The notes under the pieces were generated by a model, which saw nothing but the letters and a program-made list of their open reading frames with translations, was not told the origin of the DNA and did no database searches. A program made the position numbers and the translations under genes. This document shows positions 49,401-62,776 of a stretch of 64,000 nt of DNA, one piece after another. The DNA comes from Petrolisthes cinctipes (lineage: Eukaryota; Arthropoda; Malacostraca; Decapoda; Porcellanidae), in the NCBI GenBank assembly GCA_033782935.1, contig JAWQEG010000470.1, forward strand, positions 1,550,001 through 1,614,000, in the 5' to 3' direction. Each line of letters starts with the position of its first letter. The stretch's first letter is position 1.

Positions 49401-50901
49401 CCAAAAATTCGATATTTAGAGGTCCCAGAAGGTATCTGTACATGCCTACTCCGTGTTAGAGTATTTTCAAAATACAGGCCAAAAACATACTGAAAATCGA
49501 TCTTTTAGGTGCCCAAATGTCGATATGTGCATGCATCTTCTGTACCCGTTTATATCTCAAATTCATGCCCTAAACACCCGAAAATTCGATATTTTGTGGT
49601 CCCAGAAGCGATCTGTACATGCCTACACAGTGTTAGAGTATTTTCAAAATACAGGCCCAAAACATGCTGAAAATCGATATTTTAGATGCCCAAAGTCAAT
49701 ATGTGCATGTATCTTCTGTACCCGTTTATATCTCAAATTCAGGCTCAAAACACCCGAAAATTCAATATTTTGGGGTCCCAGAAGCAATCTGTACAGTACT
49801 AGAATATTTTCAAAATATAGGCTAAAAACATGCTAAAAATCGATCTTTTAGGTGCCAAAAAGTCGATATCTCAAATTCAGTCCCAAAACACCCGAAAATT
49901 CGATATTTAGGGGTCCCAGAAGCGATCTGTACATGCCTACTCCGTGTTAGAGTATTTTCAAAATACATGCTCAAAACATACTGAAAATCGATCTTTTAGG
50001 TGCACAAAAGTCGATATGTGCATGCATCTTCAGTACCCGTTTATATCTCAAATTCAGGCTCAAAACACCCGAAAATTCAATATTTTGGGGTCCCAGAAGC
50101 AATCTGTACATGCCTACTCAGTGTTAGAGTATTTTCAAAATTCAGGCCCAAAACATGCTGAAAATCGATATTTTTGGTGCCCAAAGTCAATATGTGCATG
50201 TATCTTCTGTACCCGTTTATATCTCAAATTCAGGCTCAAAACACCCGAAAATTCAATATTTTGGGGTCCCAGAAGCAATCTGTACATGCCTACACAGTGC
50301 TAGAATATTTTCAAAATATAGGCTAAAAACATGCTAAAAATCGACATTTTAGGTGCCAAAAAATCAATATCTCAAATTCAGTCCCAAAACACCCAAAAAT
50401 TCGATATTTAGAGGTCCCAGAAGGTATCTGTACATGCCTACTCCGTGTTAGAGTATTTTCAAAATACAGGCCAAAAACATACTGAAAATCGATCTTTTAG
50501 GTGCCCAAATGTCGATATGTGCATGCATCTTCTGTACCCGTTTATATCTCAAATTCATGCCCTAAACACCCGAAAATTCGATATTTTGTGGTCCCAGAAG
50601 CGATCTGTACATGCCTACACAGTGTTAGAGTATTTTCAAAATACAGGCCCAAAACATGCTGAAAATCGATATTTTAGATGCCCAAAGTCAATATGTGCAT
50701 GTATCTTCTGTACCCGTTTATATCTCAAATTCAGGCTCAAAACACCCGAAAATTCAATATTTTGGGGTCCCAGAAGCAATCTGTACAGTACTAGAATATT
50801 TTCAAAATATAGGCTAAAAACATGCTAAAAATCGATCATTTAGGTGCCAAAAAGTCGATATCTCAAATTCAGTCCCAAAACACCCGAAAATTCGATATTT
50901 T
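46443..50901. repeat. 992-bp six-monomer HOR array
   Basis: Units alternate C-A-ss (491 bp) and C2-A-S1 (501 bp), starting at 46443, 46934, 47435, 47926, 48427, 48918, 49419, 49910 and 50411. The period is 992 bp over about four and a half copies. Hallmarks of most copies are GCCCAAATGTCG, ATTCATGCCCTAAAC, TTTTGTGGTCCC, AAAATCAATATCTC and CACCCAAAAATTC. The A monomer of the 491-bp unit is A1 at 47435 and A2 from 48427 on, so a class switch has happened inside the array. Confidence 0.9.
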
Positions 50902-52570
50902 TGGGTCCCAGAAGCGATCTGTACATGCCTACTCCGTGTTAGAGTATTTTCTAAATACATGCTCAAAACATACTGAAAATCGATCTTTTAGGTGGCCAAA
51001 AGTCGATATGTGCATGCATCTTCTGTACCCGTTTATATCTCAAATTCTGGCCCTAAACACCCGAAAATTCGATATTTTGGGGTCCCAGAAGCGATCTGTA
51101 CATGCCTACTCCGTGTTAGAGTATTTTCAAAATTCAGGCCCAAAACATGCTGAAAATCGATATTTTTGGTGCCCAAAGTCAATATGTGCATGTATCTTCT
51201 GTACCCGTTTATATCTCAAATTAAGGCTCAAAACACCCGAAAATTCAATATTTTGGGGTCCCAGAAGCAATCTGTACATGCCTACTCAGTGCTAGAATAT
51301 TTTCAAAATATAGGATAAAAACATGCTAAAAATCAATCTCTTAGGTGCCAAAAAGTCGATATCTCAAATTCAGTCCGAAAACACCCGAAAATTCGATATT
51401 TAAAGGTCCCAGAAGGTATCTCTACATGCTTACTCAGTGTTAGAGTATTTTCAAAATACAGGCCAAAAACATACTGAAAATCGATCTTTTAGGTGCCCAA
51501 AAGTCGATATGTGCATGCATCTTCTGTACCCGTTTATATCTCAAATTCTGGCCCTAAACACCCGAAAATTCGATATTTTGGGGTCCCAGAAGCGATCTGT
51601 ACATGCCTACTCCGTGTTAGAGTATTTTTAAAATTCAGGCCCAAAACATGCTGAAAATCGATATTTTTGGTGCCCAAAGTCAATATGTGCATGTATCTTC
51701 TGTACCCGTTTATATCTCAAATTCAGGCTCAAAACACCCGAAAATTCAATATTTTGGGGTCCCAGAAGCAATCTGTACAGTGCTAGAATATTTTCAAAAT
51801 ATAGGCTAAAAACATGCTAAAAATCGATCTTTTAGGTGCCAAAAAGTCGATATCTCAAATTCAGTCCCAAAACACCCGAAAATTCGATATTTAGGGGTCC
51901 CAGAAGCGATCTGTACATGCCTACTCCGTGTTAGAGTATTTTCAAAATACATGCTCAAAACATACTGAAAATCGATCTTTTAGGTGCACAAAAGTCGATA
52001 TGTGCATGCATCTTCAGTACCCGTTTATATCTCAAATTCAGGCTCAAAACACCCGAAAATTCGATATTTTGGGGTCCCAGAAGCGATCTTTACATGCCTA
52101 CTCAGTGTTAGAGTATTTTCAAAATTCAGGCCCAAAACATGCTGAAAATCGATATTTTTGGTGCCCAAAGTCAATATGTGAATGTATCTTCTGTACCCGT
52201 TTATATCTCAAATTCAGGCTCAAAACACCCGAAAATTCAATATTTTGGGGTCCCAGAAGCGATCTGTACATGCCTACTCCGTGTTAGAGTATTTTCAAAT
52301 TTCAGGCACAAAACATGCTGAAAATCGATATTTTTGGTGCCCAAAGTCAATATGTGCATGTATCTTCTGTACCCGTTTATATCTCAAATTCAGGCTCAAA
52401 ACACCCGAAAATTCAATATTTTGGGGTCCCAGAAGCAATCTGTACATGCCTACACAGTGCTAGAATATTTTCAAAATATAGGCTAAAAACATGCTAAAAA
52501 TCGATCTTTTAGGTGCCAAAAAGTCGATATCTCAAATTCAGTCCCAAAACACCCGAAAATTCGATATTTA
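50411..52570. repeat. 2,160-bp duplicated block, copy 1
   Basis: The block is C-A-ss, C-A-S, C-A-ss, C2-A-A-S (491+501+491+677). It matches 56549-58708 at a 6,138-bp offset. Shared rare variants are ATATTTTTGGGTCCC, TTAAGGCTC, CAATCTCTTAGG, GTCCGAAAACAC and CTCTACATGCTTAC. Confidence 0.9.
51894..52570. repeat. 677-bp C2-A1-A1-S tetramer, right-zone family, copy 1
   Basis: It carries CGATCTTTACATG, ATGTGAATGTATC and CAAATTTCAGGCAC. Its relatives are at 54379-55055 and 58032-58708. It has the same length as the left-zone 677-bp tetramers but different diagnostic bases, so the doubling of A happened more than once. Confidence 0.88.
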
Positions 52571-52895
52571 GGGGTCCCAGAAGCGATCTGTACATGCCTA
52601 CTCCGTGTTAGAGTATTTTCAAAATACATGCTCAAAACATACTGAAAATCGATCTTTTAGGTGCACAAAAGTCGATATGTGCATGCATCTTCAGTACCCG
52701 TTTATATCTCAAATTCAGGCTCAAAACACCCGAAAATTCAATATTTTGGGGTCCCAGAAGCAATCTGTACATGCCTACACAGTGCTAGAATATTTTCAAA
52801 ATATAGGCTAAAAACATGCTAAAAATCGACATTTTAGGTGCCAAAAAATCGATATCTCAAATTCAGTCCCAAAACACCCGAAAATTCGATATTTA

Positions 52896-54378
52896 GAGGT
52901 CCCAGAAGGTATCTGTACATGCCTACTCCGTGTTAGAGTATTTTCAAAATACAGGCCAAAAACATGCTCAAAATCGATGTTTTAGGTGCCCAAAAGTCGA
53001 TATGTGCATGCATCTTCTGTACCCGTTTATATCTCAAATTCTGGCCCTAAACACCCGAAAATTCGATATTTTGGGGTCCCAGAAGCGATCTGTACATGCC
53101 TACTCCGTGTTAGAGTATTTTCAGAATTCAGGACCAAAACATGCTGAAAATCGATATTTTTGGTGCCCAAAGTCAATATGTGCATGTATCTTCTGTACCC
53201 GTTTATATCTCAAATTCAGGCTCAAAACACCCGAAAATTCAATATTTTGGGGTCCCAGAAGCAATCTGTACAGTGCTAGAATATTTTCAAAATATAGGCT
53301 AAAAACATGCTAAAAATCTATCTTTTAAGTGCCAAAAAGTCGATATCTCAAATTCAGTCCCAAAACACCCGAAAATTCGATATTTAGGGGTCCCAGAAGC
53401 GATCTGTACATGCCTACTCCGTGTTAGAGTATTTTCAAAATACATGCTCAAAACATACTGAAAATCGATCTTTTAGGTGCACAAAAGTCGATATGTGCAT
53501 GCATCTTCAGTACCCGTTTATATCTCAAATTCAGGCTCAAAACACCCGAAAATTCAATATTTTGGGGTCCCAGAAGCAATCTGTACATGCCTACTCAGTG
53601 TTAGAGTATTTTCAAAATACAGGCCCAAAACATGCTGAAAATCGATATTTTAGATGCCCAAAGTCAATATGTGCATGTATCTTCTGTACCCGTTTATATC
53701 TCAAATTCAGGCTCAAAACACCCGAAAATTCAATATTTTGGGGTCCCAGAAGCAATCTGTACATGCCTACACAGTGCTAGAATATTTTCAAAATATAGGC
53801 TAAAAACATGCTAAAAATCGACATTTTAGGTGCCAAAAAATCAATATCTCAAATTCAGTCCCAAAACACCCAAAAATTCGATATTTAGAGGTCCCAGAAG
53901 GTATCTGTACATGCCTACTCCGTGTTAGAGTATTTTCAAAATACAGGCCAAAAACATACTGAAAATCGATCTTTTAGGTGCCCAAATGTCGATATGTGCA
54001 TGCATCTTCTGTACCCGTTTATATCTCAAATTCATGCCCTAAACACCCGAAAATTCGATATTTTGTGGTCCCAGAAGCGATCTGTACATGCCTACACAGT
54101 TTTAGAGTATTTTCAAAATACAGGCCCAAAACATGCTGAAAATCGATATTTTAGATGCCCAAAGTCAATATGTGCATGTATCTTCTGTACCCGTTTATAT
54201 CTCAAATTCAGGCTCAAAACACCCGAAAATTCAATATTTTGGGGTCCCAGAAGCAATCTGTACAGTACTAGAATATTTTCAAAATATAGGCTAAAAACAT
54301 GCTAAAAATCGATCATTTAGGTGCCAAAAAGTCGATATCTCAAATTCAGTCCCAAAACACCCGAAAATTCGATATTTT
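52896..54378. repeat. 1,483-bp duplicated block, copy 1
   Basis: The block is C1-A1-ss, C2-A2-S1, C-A2-ss. It matches 55557-57039 at a 2,661-bp offset. Shared rare variants are ACATGCTCAAAATCGATG, TTTTCAGAATTCAGGACC and CTATCTTTTAAGTGCC. It overlaps the 2,160-bp duplication in its second copy, so events are nested. Confidence 0.88.
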
Positions 54379-55055
54379 TGGGTCCCAGAAGCGATCTGTA
54401 CATGCCTACTCCGTGTTAGAGTATTTTCAAAATACATGCTCAAAACATACTGAAAATCGATCTTTTAGGTGCACAAAAGTCGATATGTGCATGCATCTTC
54501 AGTACCCGTTTATATCTCAAATTCAGGCTCAAAACACCCGAAAATTCGATATTTTGGGGTCCCAGAAGCGATCTTTACATGCCTACTCAGTGTTAGAGTA
54601 TTTTCAAAATTCAGGCCCAAAACATGCTGAAAATCGATATTTTTGGTGCCCAAAGTCAATATGTGAATGTATCTTCTGTACCCGTTTATATCTCAAATTC
54701 AGGCTCAAAACACCCGAAAATTCAATATTTTGGGGTCCCAGAAGCGATCTGTACATGCCTACTCCGTGTTAGAGTATTTTCAAATTTCAGGCACAAAACA
54801 TGCTGAAAATCGATATTTTTGGTGCCCAAAGTCAATATGTGCATGTATCTTCTGTACCCGTTTATATCTCAAATTCAGGCTCAAAACACCCGAAAATTCA
54901 ATATTTTGGGGTCCCAGAAGCAATCTGTACATGCCTACACAGTGCTAGAATATTTTCAAAATATAGGCTAAAAACATGCTAAAAATCGATCTTTTAGGTG
55001 CCAAAAAGTCGATATCTCAAATTCAGTCCCAAAACACCCGAAAATTCGATATTTA
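54379..55055. repeat. 677-bp C2-A1-A1-S tetramer, copy 2
   Basis: It is the same family as 51894-52570, here following a C-A2-ss unit and therefore starting TTTGGGTCCC. It lies 2,485 bp downstream of copy 1. Confidence 0.88.
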
Positions 55056-55556
55056 GGGGTCCCAGAAGCGATCTGTACATGCCTACTCCGTGTTAGAGTA
55101 TTTTCAAAATACATGCTCAAAACATACTGAAAATCGATCTTTTAGGTGCACAAAAGTCGATATGTGCATGCATCTTCAGTACCCGTTTATATCTCAAATT
55201 CAGGCTCAAAACACCCGAAAATTCAATATTTTGGGGTCCCAGAAGCAATCTGTACATGCCTACTCAGTGTTAGAGTATTTTCAAAATACAGGCCCAAAAC
55301 ATGCTGAAAATCGATATTTTAGATGCCCAAAGTCAATATGTGCATGTATCTTCTGTACCCGTTTATATCTCAAATTCAGACTCAAAACACCCGAAAATTC
55401 AATATTTTGGGGTCCCAGAAGCAATCTGTACATGCCTACACAGTGCTAGAATATTTTCAAAATATAGGCTAAAAACATGCTAAAAATCGACATTTTAGGT
55501 GCCAAAAAATCGATATCTCAAATTCAGTCCCAAAACACCCGAAAATTCGATATTTA

Positions 55557-57039
55557 GAGGTCCCAGAAGGTATCTGTACATGCCTACTCCGTGTTAGAGT
55601 ATTTTCAAAATACAGGCCAAAAACATGCTCAAAATCGATGTTTTAGGTGCCCAAAAGTCGATATGTGCATGCATCTTCTGTACCCGTTTATATCTCAAAT
55701 TCTGGCCCTAAACACCCGAAAATTCGATATTTTGGGGTCCCAGAAGCGATCTGTACATGCCTACTCCGTGTTAGAGTATTTTCAGAATTCAGGACCAAAA
55801 CATGCTGAAAATCGATATTTTTGGTGCCCAAAGTCAATATGTGTATGTATCTTCTGTACCCGTTTATATCTCAAATTCAGGCTCAAAACACCCGAAAATT
55901 CAATATTTTGGGGTCCCAGAAGCAATCTGTACAGTGCTAGAATATTTTCAAAATATAGGCTAAAAACATGCTAAAAATCTATCTTTTAAGTGCCAAAAAG
56001 TCGATATCTCAAATTCAGTCCCAAAACACCCGAAAATTCGATATTTAGGGGTCCCAGAAGCGATCTGTACATGCCTACTCCGTGTTAGAGTATTTTCAAA
56101 ATACATGCTCAAAACATACTGAAAATCGATCTTTTAGGTGCACAAAAGTCGATATGTGCATGCATCTTCAGTACCCGTTTATATCTCAAATTCAGGCTCA
56201 AAACACCCGAAAATTCAATATTTTGGGGTCCCAGAAGCAATCTGTACATGCCTACTCAGTGTTAGAGTATTTTCAAAATACAGGCCCAAAACATGCTGAA
56301 AATCGATATTTTAGATGCCCAAAGTCAATATGTGCATGTATCTTCTGTACCCGTTTATATCTCAAATTCAGGCTCAAAACACCCGAAAATTCAATATTTT
56401 GGGGTCCCAGAAGCAATCTGTACATGCCTACACAGTGCTAGAATATTTTCAAAATATAGGCTAAAAACATGCTAAAAATCGACATTTTAGGTGCCAAAAA
56501 ATCAATATCTCAAATTCAGTCCCAAAACACCCAAAAATTCGATATTTAGAGGTCCCAGAAGGTATCTGTACATGCCTACTCCGTGTTAGAGTATTTTCAA
56601 AATACAGGCCAAAAACATACTGAAAATCGATCTTTTAGGTGCCCAAATGTCGATATGTGCATGCATCTTCTGTACCCGTTTATATCTCAAATTCATGCCC
56701 TAAACACCCGAAAATTCGATATTTTGTGGTCCCAGAAGCGATCTGTACATGCCTACACAGTGTTAGAGTATTTTCAAAATACAGGCCCAAAACATGCTGA
56801 AAATCGATATTTTAGATGCCCAAAGTCAATATGTGCATGTATCTTCTGTACCCGTTTATATCTCAAATTCAGGCTCAAAACACCCGAAAATTCAATATTT
56901 TGGGGTCCCAGAAGCAATCTGTACAGTACTAGAATATTTTCAAAATATAGGCTAAAAACATGCTAAAAATCGATCATTTAGGTGCCAAAAAGTCGATATC
57001 TCAAATTCAGTCCCAAAACACCCGAAAATTCGATATTTT
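55557..57039. repeat. 1,483-bp duplicated block, copy 2
   Basis: This is the partner of 52896-54378. A private change is ATGTGTATGTATC near 55842. Related but shorter copies of its first part begin at 59210 and 60841. The CTATCTTTTAAGTGCC form of ss is common from here to the window end. Confidence 0.87.
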
Positions 57040-58708
57040 TGGGTCCCAGAAGCGATCTGTACATGCCTACTCCGTGTTAGAGTATTTTCTAAATACATGC
57101 TCAAAACATACTGAAAATCGATCTTTTAGGTGGCCAAAAGTCGATATGTGCATGCATCTTCTGTACCCGTTTATATCTCAAATTCTGGCCCTAAACACCC
57201 GAAAATTCGATATTTTGGGGTCCCAGAAGCGATCTGTACATGCCTACTCCGTGTTAGAGTATTTTCAAAATTCAGGCCCAAAACATGCTGAAAATCGATA
57301 TTTTTGGTGCCCAAAGTCAATATGTGCATGTATCTTCTGTACCCGTTTATATCTCAAATTAAGGCTCAAAACACCCGAAAATTCAATATTTTGGGGTCCC
57401 AGAAGCAATCTGTACATGCCTACTCAGTGCTAGAATATTTTCAAAATATAGGCTAAAAACATGCTAAAAATCAATCTCTTAGGTGCCAAAAAGTCGATAT
57501 CTCAAATTCAGTCCGAAAACACCCGAAAATTCGATATTTAAAGGTCCCAGAAGGTATCTCTACATGCTTACTCAGTGTTAGAGTATTTTCAAAATACAGT
57601 CCAAAAACATACTGAAAATCGATCTTTTAGGTGCCCAAAAGTCGATATGTGCATGCATCTTCTGTACCCGTTTATATCTCAAATTCTGGCCCTAAACACC
57701 CGAAAATTCGATATTTTGGGGTCCCAGAAGCGATCTGTACATGCCTACTCCGTGTTAGAGTATTTTTAAAATTCAGGCCCAAAACATGCTGAAAATCGAT
57801 ATTTTTGGTGCCCAAAGTCAATATGTGCATGTATCTTCTGTACCCGTTTATATCTCAAATTCAGGCTCAAAACACCCGAAAATTCAATATTTTGGGGTCC
57901 CAGAAGCAATCTGTACAGTGCTAGAATATTTTCAAAATATAGGCTAAAAACATGCTAAAAATCGATCTTTTAGGTGCCAAAAAGTCGATATCTCAAATTC
58001 AGTCCCAAAACACCCGAAAATTCGATATTTAGGGGTCCCAGAAGCGATCTGTACATGCCTACTCCGTGTTAGAGTATTTTCAAAATACATGCTCAAAACA
58101 TACTGAAAATCGATCTTTTAGGTGCACAAAAGTCGATATGTGCATGCATCTTCAGTACCCGTTTATATCTCAAATTCAGGCTCAAAACACCCGAAAATTC
58201 GATATTTTGGGGTCCCAGAAGCGATCTTTACATGCCTACTCAGTGTTAGAGTATTTTCAAAATTCAGGCCCAAAACATGCTGAAAATCGATATTTTTGGT
58301 GCCCAAAGTCAATATGTGAATGTATCTTCTGTACCCGTTTATATCTCAAATTCAGGCTCAAAACACCCGAAAATTCAATATTTTGGGGTCCCAGAAGCGA
58401 TCTGTACATGCCTACTCCGTGTTAGAGTATTTTCAAATTTCAGGCACAAAACATGCTGAAAATCGATATTTTTGGTGCCCAAAGTCAATATGTGCATGTA
58501 TCTTCTGTACCCGTTTATATCTCAAATTCAGGCTCAAAACACCCGAAAATTCAATATTTTGGGGTCCCAGAAGCAATCTGTACATGCCTACACAGTGCTA
58601 GAATATTTTCAAAATATAGGCTAAAAACATGCTAAAAATCGATCTTTTAGGTGCCAAAAAGTCGATATCTCAAATTCAGTCCCAAAACACCCGAAAATTC
58701 GATATTAA
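56549..58708. repeat. 2,160-bp duplicated block, copy 2
   Basis: This is the partner of 50411-52570. Differences I can see are GGCTAAAAAC near 57453, where copy 1 has GGATAAAAAC, and CAGTCCAAAAAC near 57597, where copy 1 has CAGGCCAAAAAC. Confidence 0.9.
58032..58708. repeat. 677-bp C2-A1-A1-S tetramer, copy 3
   Basis: This is the third member and forms the end of the second 2,160-bp block. It lies 6,138 bp from copy 1. The following unit starts with AAGGGGTCCC (ATATTAAGG) rather than ATATTTAGG. Confidence 0.88.
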
Positions 58709-61700
58709 GGGGTCCCAGAAGCGATCTGTACATGCCTACTCCGTGTTAGAGTATTTTCAAAATACATGCTCAAAACATACTGAAAATCGATCTTTTAGGT
58801 GCACAAAAGTCGATATGTGCATGCATCTTCAGTACCCGTTTATATCTCAAATTCAGGCTCAAAACACCCGAAAATTCAATATTTTGGGGTCCCAGAAGCA
58901 ATCTGTACATGCCTACTCAGTGTTAGAGTATTTTCAAAATACAGGCCCAAAACATGCTGAAAATCGATATTTTAGATGCCCAAAGTCAATATGTGCATGT
59001 ATCTTCTGTACCCGTTTATATCTCAAATTCAGGCTCAAAACACCCGAAAATTCAATATTTTGGGGTCCCAGAAGCAATCTGTACATGCCTACACAGTGCT
59101 AGAATATTTTCAAAATATAGGCTAAAAACATGCTAAAAATCGACATTTTAGGTGCCAAAAAATCGATATCTCAAATTCAGTCCCAAAACACCCGAAAATT
59201 CGATATTTAGAGGTCCCAGAAGGTATCTGTACATGCCTACTCCGTGTTAGAGTATTTTCAAAATACAGGCCAAAAACATGCTCAAAATCGATGTTTTAGG
59301 TGCCCAAAAGTCGATATGTGCATGCATCTTCTGTACCCGTTTATATCTCAAATTCTGGCCCTAAACACCCGAAAATTCGATATTTTGGGGTCCCAGAAGC
59401 GATCTGTACATGCCTACTCCGTGTTAGAGTATTTTCAGAATTCAGGACCAAAACATGCTGAAAATCGATATTTTTGGTGCCCAAAGTCAATATGTGCATG
59501 TATCTTCTGTACCCGTTTATATCTCAAATTCAGGCTCAAAACACCCGAAAATTCAATATTTTGGGGTCCCAGAAGCAATCTGTACAGTGCTAGAATATTT
59601 TCAAAATATAGGCTAAAAACATGCTAAAAATCTATCTTTTAAGTGCCAAAAAGTCGATATCTCAAATTCAGTCCCAAAACACCCGAAAATTCGATATTTA
59701 GGGGTCCCAGAAGCGATCTGTACATGCCTACTCCGTGTTAGAGTATTTTCAAAATACATGCTCAAAACATACTGAAAATCGATCTTTTAGGTGCACAAAA
59801 GTCGATATGTGCATGCATCTTCAGTACCCGTTTATATCTCAAATTCAGGCTCAAAACACCCGAAAATTCAATATTTTGGGGTCCCAGAAGCAATCTGTAC
59901 ATGCCTACTCAGTGTTAGAGTATTTTCAAAATACAGGCCCAAAACATGCTGAAAATCGATATTTTAGATGCCCAAAGTCAATATGTGCATGTATCTTCTG
60001 TACCCGTTTATATCTCAAATTCAGGCTCAAAACACCCGAAAATTCGATATTTTGGGGTCCCAGAAGCAATCTGTACATGCCTACACAGTGCTAGAATATT
60101 TTCAAAATATAGGCTAAAAACATGCTAAAAATCGACATTTTAGGTGCCAAAAAATCGATATATCAAATTCAGTCCCAAAACACCCGAAAATTCGATATTT
60201 AGAGGTCCCAGAAGGTATCTGTACATGCCTACTCCGTGTTAGAGTATTTTCAAAATACATGCTGAAAACATACTGAAAATCGATCTTTTAGGTGCACAAA
60301 AGTCGATATGTGCATGCATCTTCAGTACCCGTTTATATCTCAAATTCAGGCTCAAAACACCCGAAAATTCAATATTTTGGGGTCCCAGAAGCAATCTGTA
60401 CATTGCTAGAATATTTTCAAAATATAGGCTAAAAACATGCTAAAAATCTATCTTTTAAGTGCCAAAAAGTCGATATCTCAAATTCAGTCCCAAAACACCC
60501 GAAAATTCGATATTTAGGGTCCCAGAAGCGATCTATACATGCCTACTCCGTGTTAGAGTATTTTCAAAATACATGCTCAAAACATACTGAAAATCGATCT
60601 TTTAGGTGCACAAAAGTCGATATGTGCATGCATCTTCAGTACCCGTTTATATCTCAAATTCAGGCTCAAAACACTCGAAAATTCAATATTTCTGGGTCCC
60701 AGAAGCAATCTGTACATGCCTACACAGTGCTAGAATATTTTCAAAATATAGGCTAAAAACATGCTAAAAATCGACATTTTAGGTGCCAAAAAATCTATAT
60801 CTCAAATTCAGTCCCAAAACACCCGAACATTCGATATTTAGAGGTCCCAGAAGGTATCTGTACATGCCTACTCCGTGTTAGAGTATTTTCAAAATACAGG
60901 CCAAAAACATGCTCAAAATCGATGTTTTAGTTGCCCAAAAGTCGATATGTGCATGCATCTTCTGTACCCGTTTATATCTCAAATTCTGGCCCTAAACACC
61001 CGAAAATTCGATATTTTGGGGTCCCAGAAGCGATCTGTACATGCCTACTCCGTGTTAGAGTATTTTCAAAATTCAGAACCAAAACATGCTGAAAATCGAT
61101 ATTTTTGGTGCCCAAAGTCAATATGTGCATGTATCTTCTGTACCCGTTTATATCTCAAATTCAGGCTCAAAGCACCCGAAAATTCAATATTTTGGGGTCC
61201 CAGAAGCAATCTGTACAGTGCTAGAATATTTTCAAAATATAGGCTAAAAACATGCTAAAAATCTATCTTTTAAGTGCCAAAAAGTCGATATCTCAAATTC
61301 AGTCCCAAAACACCCGAAAATTCGATATTTAGGGGTCCCAGAAGCGATCTGTACATGCCTACTCCGTGTTAGAGTATTTTCAAAATACATGCTCAAAACA
61401 TACTGAAAATCGATCTTTTAGGTGCACAAAAGTCGATATGTGCATGCATCTTCAGTACCCGTTTATATCTCAAATTCAGGCTCAAAACACCGAAAATTCA
61501 ATATTTTGGGGTCCCAGAAGCAATCTGTACATGCCTACTCAGTGTTAGAGTATTTTCAAAATACAGGCCCAAAACATGCTGAAAATCGATATTTTAGATG
61601 CCCAAAGTCAATATGTGCATGTATCTTCTGTACCCGTTTATATCTCAAATTCAGGCTCGAAACACCCGAAAATTCAATATTTTGGGGTCCCAGAAGCAAT

Positions 61701-61831
61701 CTGTACATGCCTACACAGTGCTTGAATATTTTCAAAATATAGGCTAAAAACATGATAAAAATCGACATTTTAGGTGCCAAAAAATCGATATATCAAATTC
61801 AGTCCCAAAACACCCTAAAATTCGATATTTA
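58709..61831. repeat. Trimer zone 3 with dimers
   Basis: Units start at 58709 (501), 59210 (491), 59701 (501), 60202 (314), 60516 (325), 60841 (491) and 61332 (500). The 314-bp unit is C2-ss with one G missing. It reads CTGTACATTGCTAG at the ss deletion site instead of CTGTACAGTGCTAG. The 500-bp unit lacks one C in AACACCGAAAA near 61489. Confidence 0.87.
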
Positions 61832-62776
61832 GAGGTCCCAGAAGGTATCTGTACATGCCTACTCCGTGTTAGAGTATTTTCAAAATACATGCTCAAAACA
61901 TACTGAAAATCGATCTTTTAGGTGCACAAAAGTCGATATGTGCATGCATCTTCAGTACCCGTTTATATCTCAAATTCAGGCTCAAAACACCCGAAAATTC
62001 AATATTTTGGGGTCCCAGAAGCAATCTGTACAGTGCTAGAATATTTTCAAAATATAGGCTAAAAACATGCTAAAAATCTATCTTTTAAGTGCCAAAAAGT
62101 CGATATCTCAAATTCAGTCCCAAAACACCCGAAAATTCGATATTTAGGGGTCCCAGAAGCGATCTGTACATGCCTACTCCGTGTTAGAGTATTTTCAAAA
62201 TACATGCTCAAAACATACTGAAAATCGATCTTTTAGGTGCACAAAAGTCGATATGTGCATGCATCTTCAGTACCCGTTTATATCTCAAATTCAGGCTCAA
62301 AACACCCGAAAATTCAATATTTTGGGGTCCCAGAAGCAATCTGTACAGTGCTAGAATATTTTCAAAATATAGGCTAAAAACATGCTAAAAATCTATCTTT
62401 TAAGTGCCAAAAAGTCGATATCTCAAATTCAGTCCCAAAACACCCGAAAATTCGATATTTAGAGGTCCCAGAAGGTATCTGTACATGCCTACTCCGTGTT
62501 AGAGTATTTTCAAAATACATGCTCAAAACATACTGAAAATCGATCTTTTAGGTGCACAAAAGTCGATATGTGCATGCATCTTCAGTACCCGTTTATATCT
62601 CAAATTCAGGCTCAAAACACCCGAAAATTCAATATTTTGGGGTCCCAGAAGCAATCTGTACAGTGCTAGAATATTTTCAAAATATAGGCTAAAAACATGC
62701 TAAAAATCTATCTTTTAAGTGCCAAAAAGTCGATATCTCAAATTCAGTCCCAAAACACCCGAAAATTCGATATTTA
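61832..62776. repeat. Three tandem 315-bp C2-ss dimers
   Basis: Dimers start at 61832, 62147 and 62462, each exactly 315 bp (177+138). Each is a 491-bp trimer that has lost its A monomer. All carry CTATCTTTTAAGTGCC. The first and third begin GAGGTCCCAGAAGGT and the second begins GGGGTCCCAGAAGCG. Another dimer occurs at 63278. Confidence 0.9.
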
